Notes: generated by a model from the letters alone, not told the origin. Shown: positions 16,083 through 26,865, counted from the first letter of the stretch. The stretch: DNA of 64,000 nucleotides from Mesorhizobium australicum WSM2073 (GCF_000230995.2 NC_019973.1:6136535-6200534), one strand, 5' to 3'. Translations and numbers: made by a program.

Positions 16083-16238
16083 TCTTTGCTCCTTGAACGG
16101 GCTCCGAAGGTAGGAAGGGGAGCCTGAGGCCGCAAGGAAAAAGCGCCCGACGCGTTGACGCTCCGGCCACGCACGCCTAGAGACCGGTTGAAAATGCACT
16201 TGCGGCTATTGCCGGGATACAATCTGGAAAACTGTGAC

Positions 16239-17885
16239 ATGGCGGGATCAAACATCATCGATCTCAATCCCGAACTGCTGACGGCCGCGGCCGAGAGCAA
16301 GGCATGGCCGTTCGAGGAAGCCAAAAAGATCATCGAACGCTACAAGGGCGCCGATTTCCCCGAAACGATCCTGTTCGAGACCGGCTATGGACCGTCGGGC
16401 CTGCCGCATATCGGCACGTTCGGCGAAGTGGCACGCACCTCGATGGTGCGTCATGCGTTCCGCGTGCTGACGCAGGACAAGGTCGCGACCAAGCTGCTGT
16501 GCTTTTCCGACGACATGGACGGCATGCGCAAGATACCCGACAGCGTGCCGGATCGCGCAGCGCTCGAGCCATATCTGCACAAGCCGCTGTCATCGGTGCC
16601 CAACCCCTTCGGCGGCGACTATGCGAGCTTCGCCGACCATAACAATGCGATGCTCTGCCGCTTCCTCGACACGTTCGGCTTCGATTACGAATTCGCCAGC
16701 GCAACGCAATACTACAAGTCAGGCCGCTTCGATGCGATGCTGTTGCGCGCCGCCGAACGCTACGACCAGATCATGGCGGTCATGCTGCCGACGCTCGGAC
16801 CTGAGCGGCAGGCGACCTACAGCCCCTTCCTGCCGATCTCGCCAAAGAGTGGGCGCGTGCTTTACGTTCCCATGAAGCATGTCGACGCCAAGGCCGGTAC
16901 CATCACCTTCGACGATGATGGCACCGAAACCACGCTGCCGGTCACCGGCGGCCGCGTGAAGCTGCAGTGGAAGCCGGATTTCGGCATGCGCTGGGCGGCA
17001 CTCGGCGTCGATTTCGAGATGTTCGGCAAGGATCATCAGACCAATGCAGTGGTTTACGACCGCATCTGCAACATACTGGGCGGGCGGGCGCCGGAGCATT
17101 TCGTCTACGAACTGTTCCTCGATGAGAATGGCCAGAAGATCTCGAAGTCGAAAGGCAACGGCCTGACCATCGACGAATGGCTGACCTATGCACCGACCGA
17201 GAGCCTCGGGCTCTACATGTACCAGCGGCCGCGGCAGGCCAAGAAACTCTATTTCGACGTCATCCCGCGGGCCGTGGACGAATATTACACCTTCCTCGCC
17301 GCCTATCCCCGCCAGGAGTGGAAGGAGCGGCTGGGCAACCCGGTCTGGCATATGCATGACGGCAACCCGCCCGCCATCGACATGCCGGTGCCGTTCTCGC
17401 TGCTGCTCAACCTTGTCAGCGCCTCCAATGCGCAGAACAAGGAGGTGCTGTGGGGCTTCATCTCGCGTCACGTCGCGGGTGTGACTCCGGCGACCCATCC
17501 CGAGCTGGACCGACTGACGGGCTACGCGATTCGCTACTTCGACGATTTTGTGAAGCCGACGAAAACCTTTCGCCCGGCCGACGAGGTCGAGCGCGAAGCG
17601 CTGGTGGCTCTCGAAAAGGCACTTGGCGACTTGCCGGCGGGCGCCAGCGGCGAAGCGATCCAGAACGCTTCGCTCAACGTGGCGCGCAAGATCGAACGCT
17701 ATCAGGATCATTCCAAGCAAAGTCCTGAAGGTGGCCCGGGTGTCTCAGGCGCCTTCTTCCAGATGATCTACCAGGTGCTGATCGGCCAGGAGCGTGGTCC
17801 ACGCTTTGGATCATTCGCCGCCCTCTACGGCGTCGCCGAGACCCGCTCGCTCATTCAGAAGGCGCTGGCTGGTCAGCTGGCTTGA
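16239..17885 (+). CDS. lysS: class I lysyl-tRNA synthetase
   Basis: A 548-residue class I (archaeal-type, LysK-like) enzyme that charges tRNA-Lys. The Rossmann signature sequences are [14 protein letters not shown] (HIGH) and KISKSKGNG (KMSKS); other family blocks are [13 protein letters not shown] and [11 protein letters not shown]. Class I LysRS replaces the usual class II enzyme in many alphaproteobacteria. I chose the ATG at 16239 ([14 protein letters not shown]); an upstream ATG at 16194 would add 15 residues, and neither ribosome site is strong. The last 35 nt overlap the convergent SNase-like gene. Confidence 0.94.
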   Translation: MAGSNIIDLNPELLTAAAESKAWPFEEAKKIIERYKGADFPETILFETGYGPSGLPHIGTFGEVARTSMVRHAFRVLTQDKVATKLLCFSDDMDGMRKIPDSVPDRAALEPYLHKPLSSVPNPFGGDYASFADHNNAMLCRFLDTFGFDYEFASATQYYKSGRFDAMLLRAAERYDQIMAVMLPTLGPERQATYSPFLPISPKSGRVLYVPMKHVDAKAGTITFDDDGTETTLPVTGGRVKLQWKPDFGMRWAALGVDFEMFGKDHQTNAVVYDRICNILGGRAPEHFVYELFLDENGQKISKSKGNGLTIDEWLTYAPTESLGLYMYQRPRQAKKLYFDVIPRAVDEYYTFLAAYPRQEWKERLGNPVWHMHDGNPPAIDMPVPFSLLLNLVSASNAQNKEVLWGFISRHVAGVTPATHPELDRLTGYAIRYFDDFVKPTKTFRPADEVEREALVALEKALGDLPAGASGEAIQNASLNVARKIERYQDHSKQSPEGGPGVSGAFFQMIYQVLIGQERGPRFGSFAALYGVAETRSLIQKALAGQLA

Positions 17886-18732
17886 GGACGCCGCCCTCCT
17901 CTTGCAGGATCGAGTCCTCCTCCAGGATCGAGCCCGGCGCCTGAGGCGCTGGGGTGGGTGCGGCCGGCATCGCCGAGATGCCGGCAAGGTTCGGCGCCGA
18001 CCCGAAAATGCCTTTCTTCGCGCCTTGTGCCTTGTCACCGGCCTCGACATAGGGTCCGCCCTTGGCGGCACGCGCCCAGCCGTTTTCGACCAGCCATTGA
18101 CCGACATCCTGCTTGCCGATCCGGCATTCCGCCGCAATCCGGTCGCGTCCGCCTTCCGGCGGCACCGTGCAAACCACGGCGCGGCCGCGCAGAAAGGCGC
18201 GGAATGCCGTGCGCGCGCCGATGCCGCACGGCCAGGATTTCCCGTCGGTGGTGCAGGTCTCGTCCTGCCTGACGACATCGATGCCGGAAATCGCGACCGA
18301 ATACCCCTTCGCCTCGATCAGGCCGGCGGCCGGAGCTACCGGCTGGAACAGCTTCGTGCCGTTCCAGTCGTCGGGCATTTTAGGCTTGGGCGGCACGGCG
18401 AGCGCCAGCTTGCTCAACGGCGCACGCGGCTCGACCCGCTCGAGTTCGCCGGTGGGCAGTTCCGGCGGCGCGACCACGTCCGGGTCGATCGCCCGCGAAT
18501 GCACCGCCGGATTTGGTGGCTGCGCCGGTGCACGAATCGCTGAGGTGGACGGTTCCTCGGGCGTCGCATCCCTATCTGCCTCAGCGGTAGTGTCGGCGCC
18601 GGGATCGATCTGATCCACCGCAACAGTGCTTTCGCTGCCTTTCAGCGTGCGTCCGCCGGCAACGACCAGCGCCGCCATCGCCGGGATCATCAGAACCGCC
18701 AGGACAAGATGAGGAAGTCGCACCCGTTGCAC
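17851..18732 (-). CDS. thermonuclease (SNase)-fold protein, degenerate, N-terminally anchored
   Basis: Up to 293 residues. A hydrophobic N-terminal segment ([22 protein letters not shown]) anchors or exports it; a Pro/Ala-rich linker (about 35-125) follows, then an SNase-like domain (ISGIDVV...[20 protein letters not shown]...[26 protein letters not shown]). The usual GIDAPE stretch is GIDVVRQDE and the DRYGR motif is GRDRIAA, so key catalytic residues look changed and nuclease activity is doubtful. It starts with GTG directly after the XRE/S24 stop; another GTG at 18723 is possible. Its last 35 nt overlap lysS tail to tail. Confidence 0.75.
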   Translation of the reverse strand: MQRVRLPHLVLAVLMIPAMAALVVAGGRTLKGSESTVAVDQIDPGADTTAEADRDATPEEPSTSAIRAPAQPPNPAVHSRAIDPDVVAPPELPTGELERVEPRAPLSKLALAVPPKPKMPDDWNGTKLFQPVAPAAGLIEAKGYSVAISGIDVVRQDETCTTDGKSWPCGIGARTAFRAFLRGRAVVCTVPPEGGRDRIAAECRIGKQDVGQWLVENGWARAAKGGPYVEAGDKAQGAKKGIFGSAPNLAGISAMPAAPTPAPQAPGSILEEDSILQEEGGVLKPADQPAPSE

Positions 18733-19368
18733 CTATTGGCTTGCCCAGACGATCCGCGCCACCCACTCGACCTCGAGCATGGGGATATCGCGGTCCGGAT
18801 GCTCCGGATTGAGCGAGACCAGCGCGATCGACTTGACTGTCTGGCGCTCGAGCACCTTGGCCATCACCTCGCCCGAAGTGGTCTTGACGACGACGCGGTC
18901 GCCCTTACGGGTGGCCGCACCCGGCTCGACGATGAGGACGTCGCCGTTGCGGTAGAGCGGCAGCATGGAATCGCCCTGCACCTGCAGCGCATAGGAACTT
19001 TCGGTCGATTGCGCCGGCAATTCGACGAGATCCCAGCCCTGCCCCGCCGGAAAGCCGGCATCGTCGAAGAAGCCGCCGGCGCCGGCCTGGGCGAAGCCGA
19101 GCAACGGCACCGCGCGCCGGCTGGCGGGCGATGCGCCACGGCCTTCGATCAGCCCGGTGAATTCGTCCAGCGAAGCGCCCGTCGCCTCGATGATCTTGGC
19201 CAGCGATTCGGTCGAGGGCCAGCGCGGCCGACCGTCCGAGGACAAGCGTTTGGATTTGTTGAAGGCGGTTGAATCAAGTCCCGCGCGCCTTGCCAGACCC
19301 GAAGCCGAAAGCGAATAGCGCTCGGCAAGAGCATCGATGGCAGCCCAGACTCGGTCGTGCGAGAGCAT
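18733..19368 (-). CDS. XRE-family repressor with S24 (LexA-like) peptidase domain
   Basis: A 211-residue transcriptional repressor. An N-terminal helix-turn-helix (RYSLSASGLARRAGLDSTAFNKSKR, STESLAKIIEATG) is joined to a LexA/C2-type self-cleavage domain: cleavage-site-like A95-G96 (GFAQAG), catalytic S134 (QGDSMLP) and general-base K171 (GEVMAKVL). Proteins of this type respond to DNA damage or stress by autoproteolysis. An inverted repeat (ACAGGAA/TTCCTGT, 19387-19410) lies 19 bp upstream of the start, probably its own operator. It is directly followed by the SNase-like gene, so the two form one unit. It is not LexA itself, which has a winged HTH. Confidence 0.88.
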   Translation of the reverse strand: MLSHDRVWAAIDALAERYSLSASGLARRAGLDSTAFNKSKRLSSDGRPRWPSTESLAKIIEATGASLDEFTGLIEGRGASPASRRAVPLLGFAQAGAGGFFDDAGFPAGQGWDLVELPAQSTESSYALQVQGDSMLPLYRNGDVLIVEPGAATRKGDRVVVKTTSGEVMAKVLERQTVKSIALVSLNPEHPDRDIPMLEVEWVARIVWASQ

Positions 19369-19386
19369 GACGTGCTCTCCTTCGAA

Positions 19387-19410
19387 ACAGGAAAAAATGC
19401 CTCTTCCTGT
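19387..19410. promoter_or_regulatory. inverted repeat upstream of the XRE/S24 repressor
   Basis: ACAGGAA (19387-19393) and TTCCTGT (19404-19410) form perfect 7-bp arms around a 10-bp centre, immediately upstream of the repressor start at 19368. The position fits an autoregulatory operator. Confidence 0.5.
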
Positions 19411-19467
19411 CTAACGCGCAACGGCTGCGTTGTCCACCAGCGGGCCGGCGGATCACGAACAAAGCTG

Positions 19468-19487
19468 TGTGCCGCAACGACGGCACA
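19468..19487 (-). terminator. weak hairpin after the small minus-strand gene
   Basis: TGTGCCG and CGGCACA (7-bp arms, 6-nt loop) lie 18 bp past the stop of the gene at 19506-19811. No clean T tract follows, so termination is only possible. Confidence 0.35.
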
Positions 19488-19505
19488 GTGTCATGGCCGA
19501 AGCCG

Positions 19506-19811
19506 CTATCCGGCCAATGCCGCCATCGCCCTCGGCAGGCCTTTCTGGAGCTCGTCGACGTTCATCACCGGGATGAGCTCGACAGTGGCATTGAAGGCGA
19601 AGAAGAACCGCTCGGCGACATAGGGCATGTCCGAACTGTCCTTTACCTCCAGGAAAAGGTAGGCCGTCCGCCAACCACCGTCCGCGGTAAAATAGGCAGC
19701 CTCCGGCTTGAGATCGGACAGGGTTTGCTCGATGATCTTGCCCATGCTGCCGTCCTTGATCGCCTTATTGCCTTCCTCGGCCGGGATGGAAACTCTCAGC
19801 ATCATACGCAT
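19506..19811 (-). CDS. small DUF3303-like hypothetical protein
   Basis: A 101-residue soluble protein, MRMMLRVSIPAEEGNKAIKDGSMGKIIEQTLSDLKPEAAYF followed by DGGWRTAYLFLEVKDSSDMPYVAERFFFAFNATVELIPVMNVDELQKGL. The alternating strand-helix pattern resembles DUF3303-type dimeric alpha-beta barrel proteins. Function unknown. A strong GGAGGAG lies 8 nt before the ATG. It stands alone between the repressor and the fad operon. The domain name is by impression, not by search. Confidence 0.75.
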   Translation of the reverse strand: MRMMLRVSIPAEEGNKAIKDGSMGKIIEQTLSDLKPEAAYFTADGGWRTAYLFLEVKDSSDMPYVAERFFFAFNATVELIPVMNVDELQKGLPRAMAALAG

Positions 19812-20177
19812 GATGATTACTCCTCCGCCAACATCATGTTAGCGACACCTAATATATCATCCGCGCCTGGTTTGGGAAAGTCGATCGAATCCTGCTTGCC
19901 AACGGGTTGATCAGCCGGACGATTTGGCCAGGCCGCGCAGTCCCTGGTGCGATGTCATGAAAATGCGTTCTGCCTCGGTCGGTGGCCGCGGTTCACCGCA
20001 CGGCCAAGTGCGGCGACAACCGCGTCAATGTCGAGGAAGCGGCGCGCCTTGCGGTCATAGTCGGTCGGCAGGCAGCGACAGGCCAGCCGGCCTTCACCGC
20101 CCAGCATGTAGGGGCCACGGCTTCGCGCCGTGGCCAGCATGCGCGCCATGCGCGCTCAGACATAACATGACGCTCTG
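19812..20177. other. 366-bp gap, mostly without a clear gene
   Basis: The gap lies downstream of the fadJ-type gene and upstream of the DUF3303-like gene. It holds an 8-bp perfect hairpin GGCCACGG/CCGTGGCC (20114-20136) and an open minus-strand frame at 19955-20149 (64 codons, RKARRFLDIDAVVAALGRAV) that lacks a Shine-Dalgarno. I see no RNA gene or promoter I can defend. Confidence 0.4.
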
Positions 20178-22397
20178 TCAGGCTGCCTGCTTCACATCGC
20201 CCTTGGCATAGGGGTCGAAGCGTTCGTAGAAGGTCTCACCCTTCTCGGCCATGTCGAGGAGCAGCTTGGGCGCCTTGAACTCGGCGCCATACTTCTTCTG
20301 CAGCGCCTTGGCGATCTTGACGAATTGTTTGGCGCCGATGCCGTCGATATAGGACAGCGCGCCACCGGTGTAGGGCGCGAAGCCGAAGGCCAGGATCGAG
20401 CCGACATCGGCCTCGCGTGGATCGGTGACGATGCCCTCTTCCATCACGCGCGCCGCTTCGAGCGCGATGGTGACCAGCAGGCGCTGCTGCAGCTCCTCAT
20501 AGTCGACCTTCTCGGCCGCGAGCTGCGGATAAAGGTCCTTGAGGCCGGGCCACAGCTTCTTCTTGGCCGGCTTGGCCGGATAGTCGTAAAAACCCTTGCC
20601 GTTCTTGCGGCCGAAACGGCCGTGATCGTCGACCATGGTGTTGATCAGCGCCATCTGCCTGGGGTCGACGGCCTTTTCGCCGAGATCCCTGATGGTCTGC
20701 TTCATGATCTTCTGGGCAAGGTCGATGGCCGTCTCGTCGGTCAGCGCCAAGGGACCGACCGGCATGCCGGCGGCCTTGGCCGCATTCTCGATCATCGGCG
20801 CGGGCACGCCTTCGATCAGCATCTTGTAGGCTTCCGACATGTAACGCAGCACGCAGCGATTGACGTAGAAGCCGCGCGTGTCGTTGACGACGATCGGCGT
20901 CTTTTTGATGGCCCGCACGAAGTCGATCGCGGTGGCCAAGGCCTTGTCGCCGGTTTTCTTGCCAAGGATGATCTCGACCAGCATCATCTTGTCGACCGGC
21001 GAGAAGAAGTGGATGCCGATGAAATTCTTCGGCCGCGCCGAATTCCTGGCGAGGCCGCTGATCGGAATGGTCGAGGTGTTCGAGGCGAAGATCGCCGACG
21101 ATTTCAACACGGCTTCCGCCTGTTCGGTGGCGGCCTTCTTGACGGCGGAATCCTCGAACACGGCTTCAACGACGAGATCGCAGCCGGCGAGGTCGGCATA
21201 GTCTGCCGTCGGCGTGATCAGAGACAAGAGCTTGTCCTTGTCCTCGGGCTTGGCACGGCCCTTCTTGACCTGATCCGAGATCAGGCCGTCGGAATGCGCC
21301 TTGCCCTTTGCGGCCGCCTCCATGTCCCGGTCGAGCAGCACCACCGGAATGCCGGCCTTGGCCGTGACATAGGCGATGCCCGCGCCCATGAAACCGGCGC
21401 CGAGGATGCCGATCTTCTTGAACTTGGTGTCCGGCACGCCGGCCGGGCGGCGTGCGCCCTTGTTCAGTTCCTGCAGCGACACGAACAGCGAGCGGATCAT
21501 CGCTGCCGCTTCCTTGGTCTGCATGATCTCGGTGAAATAGCGCTGCTCGATCCTGAGCGCCGTGTCGAAGGGCACCAGGAGGCCCTCATAGACGCATTTC
21601 AGGATCGCCGCGGCGGCCGGATAATTGCCATGGGTCTCGCGGCGCAGGATGGCGATGGCCGGCGGCCACAGATTGGCACCGGCCGCCGAGTAGATCGGGC
21701 CGCCGGGCAGCTTGAAACCTTTCTCGTCCCACGGCGCCACCGGCTTGAGGCCGTTCCTGATCATTGCCTTGCCGATCTCGACCAGCTTGGCCGGTTCGGC
21801 GATCTCATGGATCAGGCCCATCGCCTTCGCCTTCTGCGGCGACAGGGTCTGACCGGAGGTCAGCATTTGCAGCGCCTGCTGCTGGTCGGTCAGCCGCGGC
21901 ACACGCTGGGTGCCGCCGGCACCGGGGAAGATGCCGATCTTCACCTCGGGGAGTGCCATCCTGACCTTGTCGGAATCGGCCGCGACGCGGCCATGGCAAG
22001 CGAGCGACATTTCGAAGGCGCCGCCCATGCAGGTGCCGTTGATCGCCGAGACCCATGGCTTGCGGCAAGTTTCCAGCTTGCGGAACAGGCCGGTCATGAT
22101 GCCGGCATTGTCGAACAGCGCCTTGGTCGCCTTTTCGACATCTTTGACCTTGTCGGTGGCGAAGGTGGTCAGCATCCTCTGCAACAGCGTGATGTCGGCA
22201 CCGCCGGAGAACGTGTCCTTGCCGGAGGTGATCACCGCGCCCTTGATGGCGGCGTCGCCGGCCACCTTGTCCACGATATCGTTCAGCTCGCGCATCACCT
22301 CTTCGGTGAAGACGTTCATCGAGCGGTCCGGGCTGTTCCAGGTGACCAAGGCGATGCCATCGGCGTCGATGTCGAGGGTGAAATTGGTGTAGCTCAT
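20178..22397 (-). CDS. fadJ: trifunctional-type 3-hydroxyacyl-CoA dehydrogenase / enoyl-CoA hydratase
   Basis: A 739-residue beta-oxidation multienzyme. The N-terminal crotonase domain (about 1-190) has both catalytic glutamates ([15 protein letters not shown] and [15 protein letters not shown]). The central NAD-binding domain carries [24 protein letters not shown], and the 3-hydroxyacyl-CoA dehydrogenase has SNTSTIPI and [17 protein letters not shown]; two C-terminal helical domains follow. It converts enoyl-CoA to 3-ketoacyl-CoA. It is the last gene of a four-gene operon, 13 nt after the thiolase. Whether it acts as FadJ or FadB is a naming matter; the substrate chain length is not visible. 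Confidence 0.94.
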   Translation of the reverse strand: MSYTNFTLDIDADGIALVTWNSPDRSMNVFTEEVMRELNDIVDKVAGDAAIKGAVITSGKDTFSGGADITLLQRMLTTFATDKVKDVEKATKALFDNAGIMTGLFRKLETCRKPWVSAINGTCMGGAFEMSLACHGRVAADSDKVRMALPEVKIGIFPGAGGTQRVPRLTDQQQALQMLTSGQTLSPQKAKAMGLIHEIAEPAKLVEIGKAMIRNGLKPVAPWDEKGFKLPGGPIYSAAGANLWPPAIAILRRETHGNYPAAAAILKCVYEGLLVPFDTALRIEQRYFTEIMQTKEAAAMIRSLFVSLQELNKGARRPAGVPDTKFKKIGILGAGFMGAGIAYVTAKAGIPVVLLDRDMEAAAKGKAHSDGLISDQVKKGRAKPEDKDKLLSLITPTADYADLAGCDLVVEAVFEDSAVKKAATEQAEAVLKSSAIFASNTSTIPISGLARNSARPKNFIGIHFFSPVDKMMLVEIILGKKTGDKALATAIDFVRAIKKTPIVVNDTRGFYVNRCVLRYMSEAYKMLIEGVPAPMIENAAKAAGMPVGPLALTDETAIDLAQKIMKQTIRDLGEKAVDPRQMALINTMVDDHGRFGRKNGKGFYDYPAKPAKKKLWPGLKDLYPQLAAEKVDYEELQQRLLVTIALEAARVMEEGIVTDPREADVGSILAFGFAPYTGGALSYIDGIGAKQFVKIAKALQKKYGAEFKAPKLLLDMAEKGETFYERFDPYAKGDVKQAA

Positions 22398-22410
22398 CGT
22401 TCTCTCCCCG

Positions 22411-23619
22411 TCAGACGCGTTCGATGATGGTTGCAGTGCCCATGCCGGCGCCGATACAGAGCGTCACCAGCGCGGTGTTGAGGTCGCGCCGCTCGAGTTC
22501 GTCCAACACGGTGCCGAGGATCATCGCGCCGGTGGCGCCGAGCGGGTGACCCATGGCGATGGCGCCGCCATTGACGTTGATCTTGTCGTGCGGAATTTCG
22601 AAAGCCTGCATGTAGCGCAGCACCACCGAGGCGAAGGCCTCGTTGAGCTCGAACAGGTCGATGTCCGACAGCTTCATCTTGGCGCGCTTCAACAGTTTCT
22701 CGGTGACGTCGACCGGGCCGGTCAGCATCAGCACCGGCTCGGAGCCGATGTTGGCGAAGGTGCGGATGCGCGCGCGCGGCTTGAGACCCATCGCCTTGCC
22801 GGCCTTCTTCGAGCCGAGCAGCACGGCCGCCGCGCCATCGACGATGCCGGACGAGTTGCCGGCGTGGTGGACGTGGTTGACCTCCTCGACCTCCGGATGC
22901 TTCTGCACCGCCACCGCGTCGAAGCCGCCCATTTCACCGGGCATGACGAAGGACGGGTTGAGCGAGGCGAGCGACTGCATGTCGGTCGACGGCCTCATAT
23001 GCTCGTCATGATCGAGAATGGTGAGACCATTCTGGTCCTTGATCGGGATGACCGAGTTCTTGAAGCGGCCATCGGCCCAGGATCTTGCGGCGCGCTTCTG
23101 GCTCTCGACCGCGTAAGCGTCGACGTCGTCGCGCGAGAAGCCGTATTTGGTGGCGATCAGGTCGGCCGAAATGCCTTGCGGCACGAACCAGCCGGGCAGG
23201 CCGACCGAAGGATCCATGAACCAGGCGCCACCGGACATGCCCATGCCGACGCGCGACATGGATTCGACGCCGCCGGCGATGACGATTTCATCGGCGCCTT
23301 GCGCGATCTTGGCGGCGCCGAAATTGATGGCGTCCAAGCCGGAGGCGCAGAAGCGCGAGATCTGCATGCCGGGTGCCTTGGTGTCGTAGCCGGCCTCGAA
23401 GGCGGCGGCGCGTGGAATGACGGAACCCGCCTCGCCGACCGGGTCGACGCAGCCGAAGATGATGTCGTCGACGTTTGCAGTGTCCAGCCCGTTGCGATCG
23501 CGCAGGGCCTCGAGCGTCCTGGCGGCGAGCCGTACCGCCGGCACTTCGTGCAGCGATCCGTCCTTCTTGCCCTTGCCGCGCGGCGTGCGCACGGCGTCAT
23601 AGACATAAGCTTCGGTCAT
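22411..23619 (-). CDS. fadA: acetyl-CoA acyltransferase (thiolase)
   Basis: A 402-residue thiolase that splits 3-ketoacyl-CoA into acetyl-CoA and a shortened acyl-CoA. The acyl-accepting cysteine is in [17 protein letters not shown], the histidine block in [18 protein letters not shown] and the second catalytic cysteine in [13 protein letters not shown]. Full length. It lies between the acyl-CoA dehydrogenase (34 nt) and FadJ (13 nt) and so forms the thiolase subunit or partner of the FadJ-type protein. A biosynthetic acetoacetyl-CoA thiolase is less likely given the operon. Confidence 0.94.
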   Translation of the reverse strand: MTEAYVYDAVRTPRGKGKKDGSLHEVPAVRLAARTLEALRDRNGLDTANVDDIIFGCVDPVGEAGSVIPRAAAFEAGYDTKAPGMQISRFCASGLDAINFGAAKIAQGADEIVIAGGVESMSRVGMGMSGGAWFMDPSVGLPGWFVPQGISADLIATKYGFSRDDVDAYAVESQKRAARSWADGRFKNSVIPIKDQNGLTILDHDEHMRPSTDMQSLASLNPSFVMPGEMGGFDAVAVQKHPEVEEVNHVHHAGNSSGIVDGAAAVLLGSKKAGKAMGLKPRARIRTFANIGSEPVLMLTGPVDVTEKLLKRAKMKLSDIDLFELNEAFASVVLRYMQAFEIPHDKINVNGGAIAMGHPLGATGAMILGTVLDELERRDLNTALVTLCIGAGMGTATIIERV

Positions 23620-23653
23620 TTTTCATGCTCCCTGGGGTTCGCTGAAAAGCTGC

Positions 23654-24826
23654 TCAGAGCGAGCGTCCGATCAGCAATTTCATGATCTCGTTGGTGCCGC
23701 CATAGATGCGCTGGACGCGAGCGTCGCGGAACATGCGGGCGATCGGATATTCATTCATGTAGCCATAGCCGCCATGCAATTGAAGGCATTCGTCGACGAC
23801 TTTGCCCTGGAGGTCGGAGAGCCAGTACTTGGCCATCGAAGCGGTCACCGGATCGAGGCCGCCATTGATGTGGCGGGTGACGCAGTCATTGTAGAAGACG
23901 CGGCCGATGGTGGCCTCGGTCTTCAGCTCCGCCAGTTTGAACTGTGTGTTCTGGAAATCGATGATCGCCTTGCCGAAGGCCTTGCGCTCCTTGACGTAAT
24001 CGATGGTCAGCGCCAGCGCCCGCTCGATCATGGCGATCGCCCCGGTGCCGATCTGCAGCCGCTCCTGAGGCAATTGCTGCATCAGCTGGACGAAGCCCTG
24101 TCCCTCTTCATGGCCGAGCAGATTGGAGGTCGGTACACGCACGTCGTTGAAGAACAGCTCCGACGTGTCGTTGGCCTTCAGTCCGATCTTGTCGAGGTTG
24201 CGGCCGCGTTCGAACCCCTCGACCTCGTCGGTCTCGATGACCATCAGCGATGTGCCCTTGGCGCCCTTCTCCGGATCGGTCTTGGTGACGACAATGATCA
24301 AGTTGGCCAGCTGGCCGTTGGTGATGAAGGTCTTGGAGCCGTTGATCTTGTACTGGTTGCCGTCCTTCTCGGCACGGGTCTTGACACCCTGCAGGTCGGA
24401 ACCGGCGCCGGGCTCGGTCATGGCAATGGCGCCGATCAGTTCGCCAGTGGCGAGCCTGGGCAGCCACTTCTTCTTCTGCTCTTCCGAACCGTAATGGAGG
24501 ATGTAGGGGGCGACGATCGAATTGTGCAGGCCGATGCCGAAACCATCGACGCCGACATGGCCGATCGCCTCGATGATGGCGCTCTCATGCGCGAAGGTGC
24601 CGCCGGAGCCGCCATATTCCTCCGGCATGGACGCGCAGAGCAGGCCGGCGGAACCAGCCTTGAGCCAGCTTTCGCGATCGACCATCTCGTTCTTCTCGAA
24701 CTCGTCGTAGCGCGGTGCGATCTCCTCCGACATGAAGCGGGTAGCCATGTCGTAGAGCATGCCGACCTCGTCGGCCGCCCAGGCTGGTTTCGGCAAAGAG
24801 AGCACTTCGGCGGGATTTGTCGCCAC
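23654..24826 (-). CDS. acyl-CoA dehydrogenase
   Basis: A 390-residue FAD-dependent acyl-CoA dehydrogenase (first step of beta-oxidation). Family signatures: AIAMTEPGAGSDLQGVKTRA (FAD and substrate site), KTFITNGQ, QNTQFKLAELKTEA and the C-terminal QLHGGYGYMNEYPIARMFRDARVQRIYGGTNEIMK. The catalytic base is expected in the YGGTNE region. Second gene of the operon, with 46 nt between it and the 596-residue dehydrogenase. Preferred chain length unknown; similar enzymes act on short- to long-chain or branched acyl-CoA. Confidence 0.92.
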   Translation of the reverse strand: MATNPAEVLSLPKPAWAADEVGMLYDMATRFMSEEIAPRYDEFEKNEMVDRESWLKAGSAGLLCASMPEEYGGSGGTFAHESAIIEAIGHVGVDGFGIGLHNSIVAPYILHYGSEEQKKKWLPRLATGELIGAIAMTEPGAGSDLQGVKTRAEKDGNQYKINGSKTFITNGQLANLIIVVTKTDPEKGAKGTSLMVIETDEVEGFERGRNLDKIGLKANDTSELFFNDVRVPTSNLLGHEEGQGFVQLMQQLPQERLQIGTGAIAMIERALALTIDYVKERKAFGKAIIDFQNTQFKLAELKTEATIGRVFYNDCVTRHINGGLDPVTASMAKYWLSDLQGKVVDECLQLHGGYGYMNEYPIARMFRDARVQRIYGGTNEIMKLLIGRSL

Positions 24827-24872
24827 GATTTCCTCCGCGTATCGACAGACAGAAAGGCTAGCTAGACGGAGC

Positions 24873-26663
24873 TTAGAACGCTTCCGCCGGCAGGGCCATC
24901 AGCGTATCGGCACCACTCGAAATACGGGCGAGGTGCGCCGAGCTCTCCGGCATGATCCGCTCCATGAAGAAGCGCGCCGTCACCACCTTGTTATCGTAGA
25001 AAGACTGGGAGCCGTTGGCATCAGTCTTGCCCTGTGCCGCCTTGGCCATCCGCGCCCACATGTAGCCCAGCGCGACGAGGCCGAAGAGATGCATGTAGTC
25101 GGTCGAGGCCGCACCGGCATTATCGGGCTTGGCCATGCCATTCTGCAGCAGCCACATGGTCGCCGCCTGCAAATCGTTGAGGCCCTTCTTCAGACCCTTG
25201 GTGAAGGGCGCCATCTTCTCGTCGGTGCGGTTTTCCTCGCAGAACTCGCCGACCTCCTTGAAGAAGGCCTGGATGGCTCGGCCGCCGTTCAAGCCGAGCT
25301 TGCGGCCGACGAGGTCGAGCGCCTGAATGCCGTTGGCACCTTCATAGATCATGGCGATGCGGGCATCGCGCACGAACTGGCTCATGCCATGTTCTTCGAT
25401 GTAGCCGTGACCGCCGAACACCTGCTGCGCCATGACGGCGTGATCAAAACCCTTGTCGGTCAGCACGCCCTTGACCACCGGCGTCATCAGGCCGGTGTAG
25501 TCGTCGGCCGCCTGGCGATCCTTGTCGTCGGCGGAGCGGTGCGCGATATCGGACTTGATCGCGGTCCACAGCGCCAGCGCGCGGCCGGCCTCGTTGAACG
25601 CCTTCATGGTCATCAGCGAGCGGCGGATGTCGGGATGGACGATGATCGGGTCCGCCTTCTTGTCCGGCGCCTTCGGACCCGACAGCGAGCGGCCCTGCAA
25701 CCGGTCCTTGGCATAGGCGGCGGCATTCTGGTAAGCGATCTCCGACAGCGACAGGCCCTGCAGGCCGACGCCGAGGCGGGCCTCGTTCATCATCGTGAAC
25801 ATCGCCTTCAGGCCGCCATTGGCCTCGCCCAGCAGCGTGCCTTCGGCCTCGTCATAATTCATGACGCAGGTCGAGTTGCCGTGGATGCCCATCTTCTCCT
25901 CGATCGAGCCGCAGGAGACAGTGTTTCTCGTCCCCGGATTGCCCGAGGCGTCGAGCTTCAGCTTGGGCACGATGAACAGCGAAATGCCCTTGACGCCCTC
26001 CGGCGCGCCTTCGATGCGGGCCAGCACCAGATGGACGATGTTGTCCGACATGTCGTGCTCGCCGGCCGAGATGAAGATTTTCTGGCCTGAAATCTTGTAG
26101 GTACCATCGCCGTTCGGCACCGCCTTGGTGCGCAGCAGGCCAAGATCGGTGCCGCAATGCGGCTCCGTCAGGTTCATGGTGCCGGTCCAGCTGCCCTCGA
26201 CCATCCTGGGCAGCCAGGTCGCCTTCTGCTCGTCGGTGCCGTGGGTGATGATGGCGGCGATCGCGCCCTGGGTCAGGCCCGGATACATCATCAGCGACAT
26301 GTTGGCCGACACCATGTATTCAGCCACCGCCGTGTGCACGGCATAGGGCAGGCCCTGGCCGCCGAACTCGACGGGCGCCGCCAGGCCCATCCAGCCGCCT
26401 TCGCGATACTGGTCGAAGGCTTCCTTGAAGCCCCTGGGCGTGGTCACCGAGCCGTCGTCATGGCGCACGCAGCCCTCCATGTCGCCGACACGGTTGAGCG
26501 GATGCATGACGTTCTCGGCGAGCTTGGCCCCTTCGGCGAGAATTGCCTCCAGCACGTCAGGCGTTGCGTCGGCGAATCCCGGAAGGTTCGAATAGCGCTG
26601 ATAGCCGAGCACCTCGTTGAGCACGAACAGCGTGTCCTGGACCGGGGCCCTGTAGATCGGCAT
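24873..26663 (-). CDS. large acyl-CoA dehydrogenase (FadE/DmdC-like, 596 aa)
   Basis: A 596-residue acyl-CoA dehydrogenase of the long form with an extra C-terminal domain. It starts [42 protein letters not shown], the N-terminal domain seen in this subgroup, and carries [32 protein letters not shown] and [41 protein letters not shown]. The subgroup includes DmdC-type 3-methylmercaptopropionyl-CoA dehydrogenases and ordinary fatty acyl enzymes; operon context favours fatty-acid use. It is the first gene of the fad operon. A perfect 28-bp palindrome lies 81 bp upstream of the ATG. Confidence 0.92.
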   Translation of the reverse strand: MPIYRAPVQDTLFVLNEVLGYQRYSNLPGFADATPDVLEAILAEGAKLAENVMHPLNRVGDMEGCVRHDDGSVTTPRGFKEAFDQYREGGWMGLAAPVEFGGQGLPYAVHTAVAEYMVSANMSLMMYPGLTQGAIAAIITHGTDEQKATWLPRMVEGSWTGTMNLTEPHCGTDLGLLRTKAVPNGDGTYKISGQKIFISAGEHDMSDNIVHLVLARIEGAPEGVKGISLFIVPKLKLDASGNPGTRNTVSCGSIEEKMGIHGNSTCVMNYDEAEGTLLGEANGGLKAMFTMMNEARLGVGLQGLSLSEIAYQNAAAYAKDRLQGRSLSGPKAPDKKADPIIVHPDIRRSLMTMKAFNEAGRALALWTAIKSDIAHRSADDKDRQAADDYTGLMTPVVKGVLTDKGFDHAVMAQQVFGGHGYIEEHGMSQFVRDARIAMIYEGANGIQALDLVGRKLGLNGGRAIQAFFKEVGEFCEENRTDEKMAPFTKGLKKGLNDLQAATMWLLQNGMAKPDNAGAASTDYMHLFGLVALGYMWARMAKAAQGKTDANGSQSFYDNKVVTARFFMERIMPESSAHLARISSGADTLMALPAEAF

Positions 26664-26743
26664 GCTTTTCCTCCACCATGCGGATTGACCCCGAAATCAA
26701 GCCGTGCGCGGCAAGCGGGCCAATGTCGAAGCCGCAATAGCAA

Positions 26744-26771
26744 ATATTGACGTTTGCGTAAACGTCAATAT
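26744..26771. promoter_or_regulatory. MerR-type operator upstream of the fad operon
   Basis: A perfect 12-4-12 palindrome: ATATTGACGTTT, GCGT, AAACGTCAATAT. It lies 81-108 bp before the first fad gene. The core TTGACG...CGTCAA resembles the TTGACGTAAACGTAAA-like site upstream of the merR gene (27515-27530), so both are probably bound by the same regulator. Confidence 0.75.
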
Positions 26772-26865
26772 CTGCGCTGCGGCAAGATTTCCGCCACACG
26801 GGCGCAATCGGCCAAGCGTCACGGCAATGCGCAAGCCAGCGCGAAGCAGGCAGGCCAGACAGCGA

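Noticed and set aside
18733..19368. LexA itself
   Set aside because: The S24 domain fits LexA, but the N-terminal half is an XRE-type helix-turn-helix and not the LexA winged helix.
20325..22427. 700-codon plus-strand frame opposite fadJ
   Set aside because: Antisense shadow of a well-recognised FadJ-type enzyme; composition rich in Arg, Gly, His and Asp with no domain.
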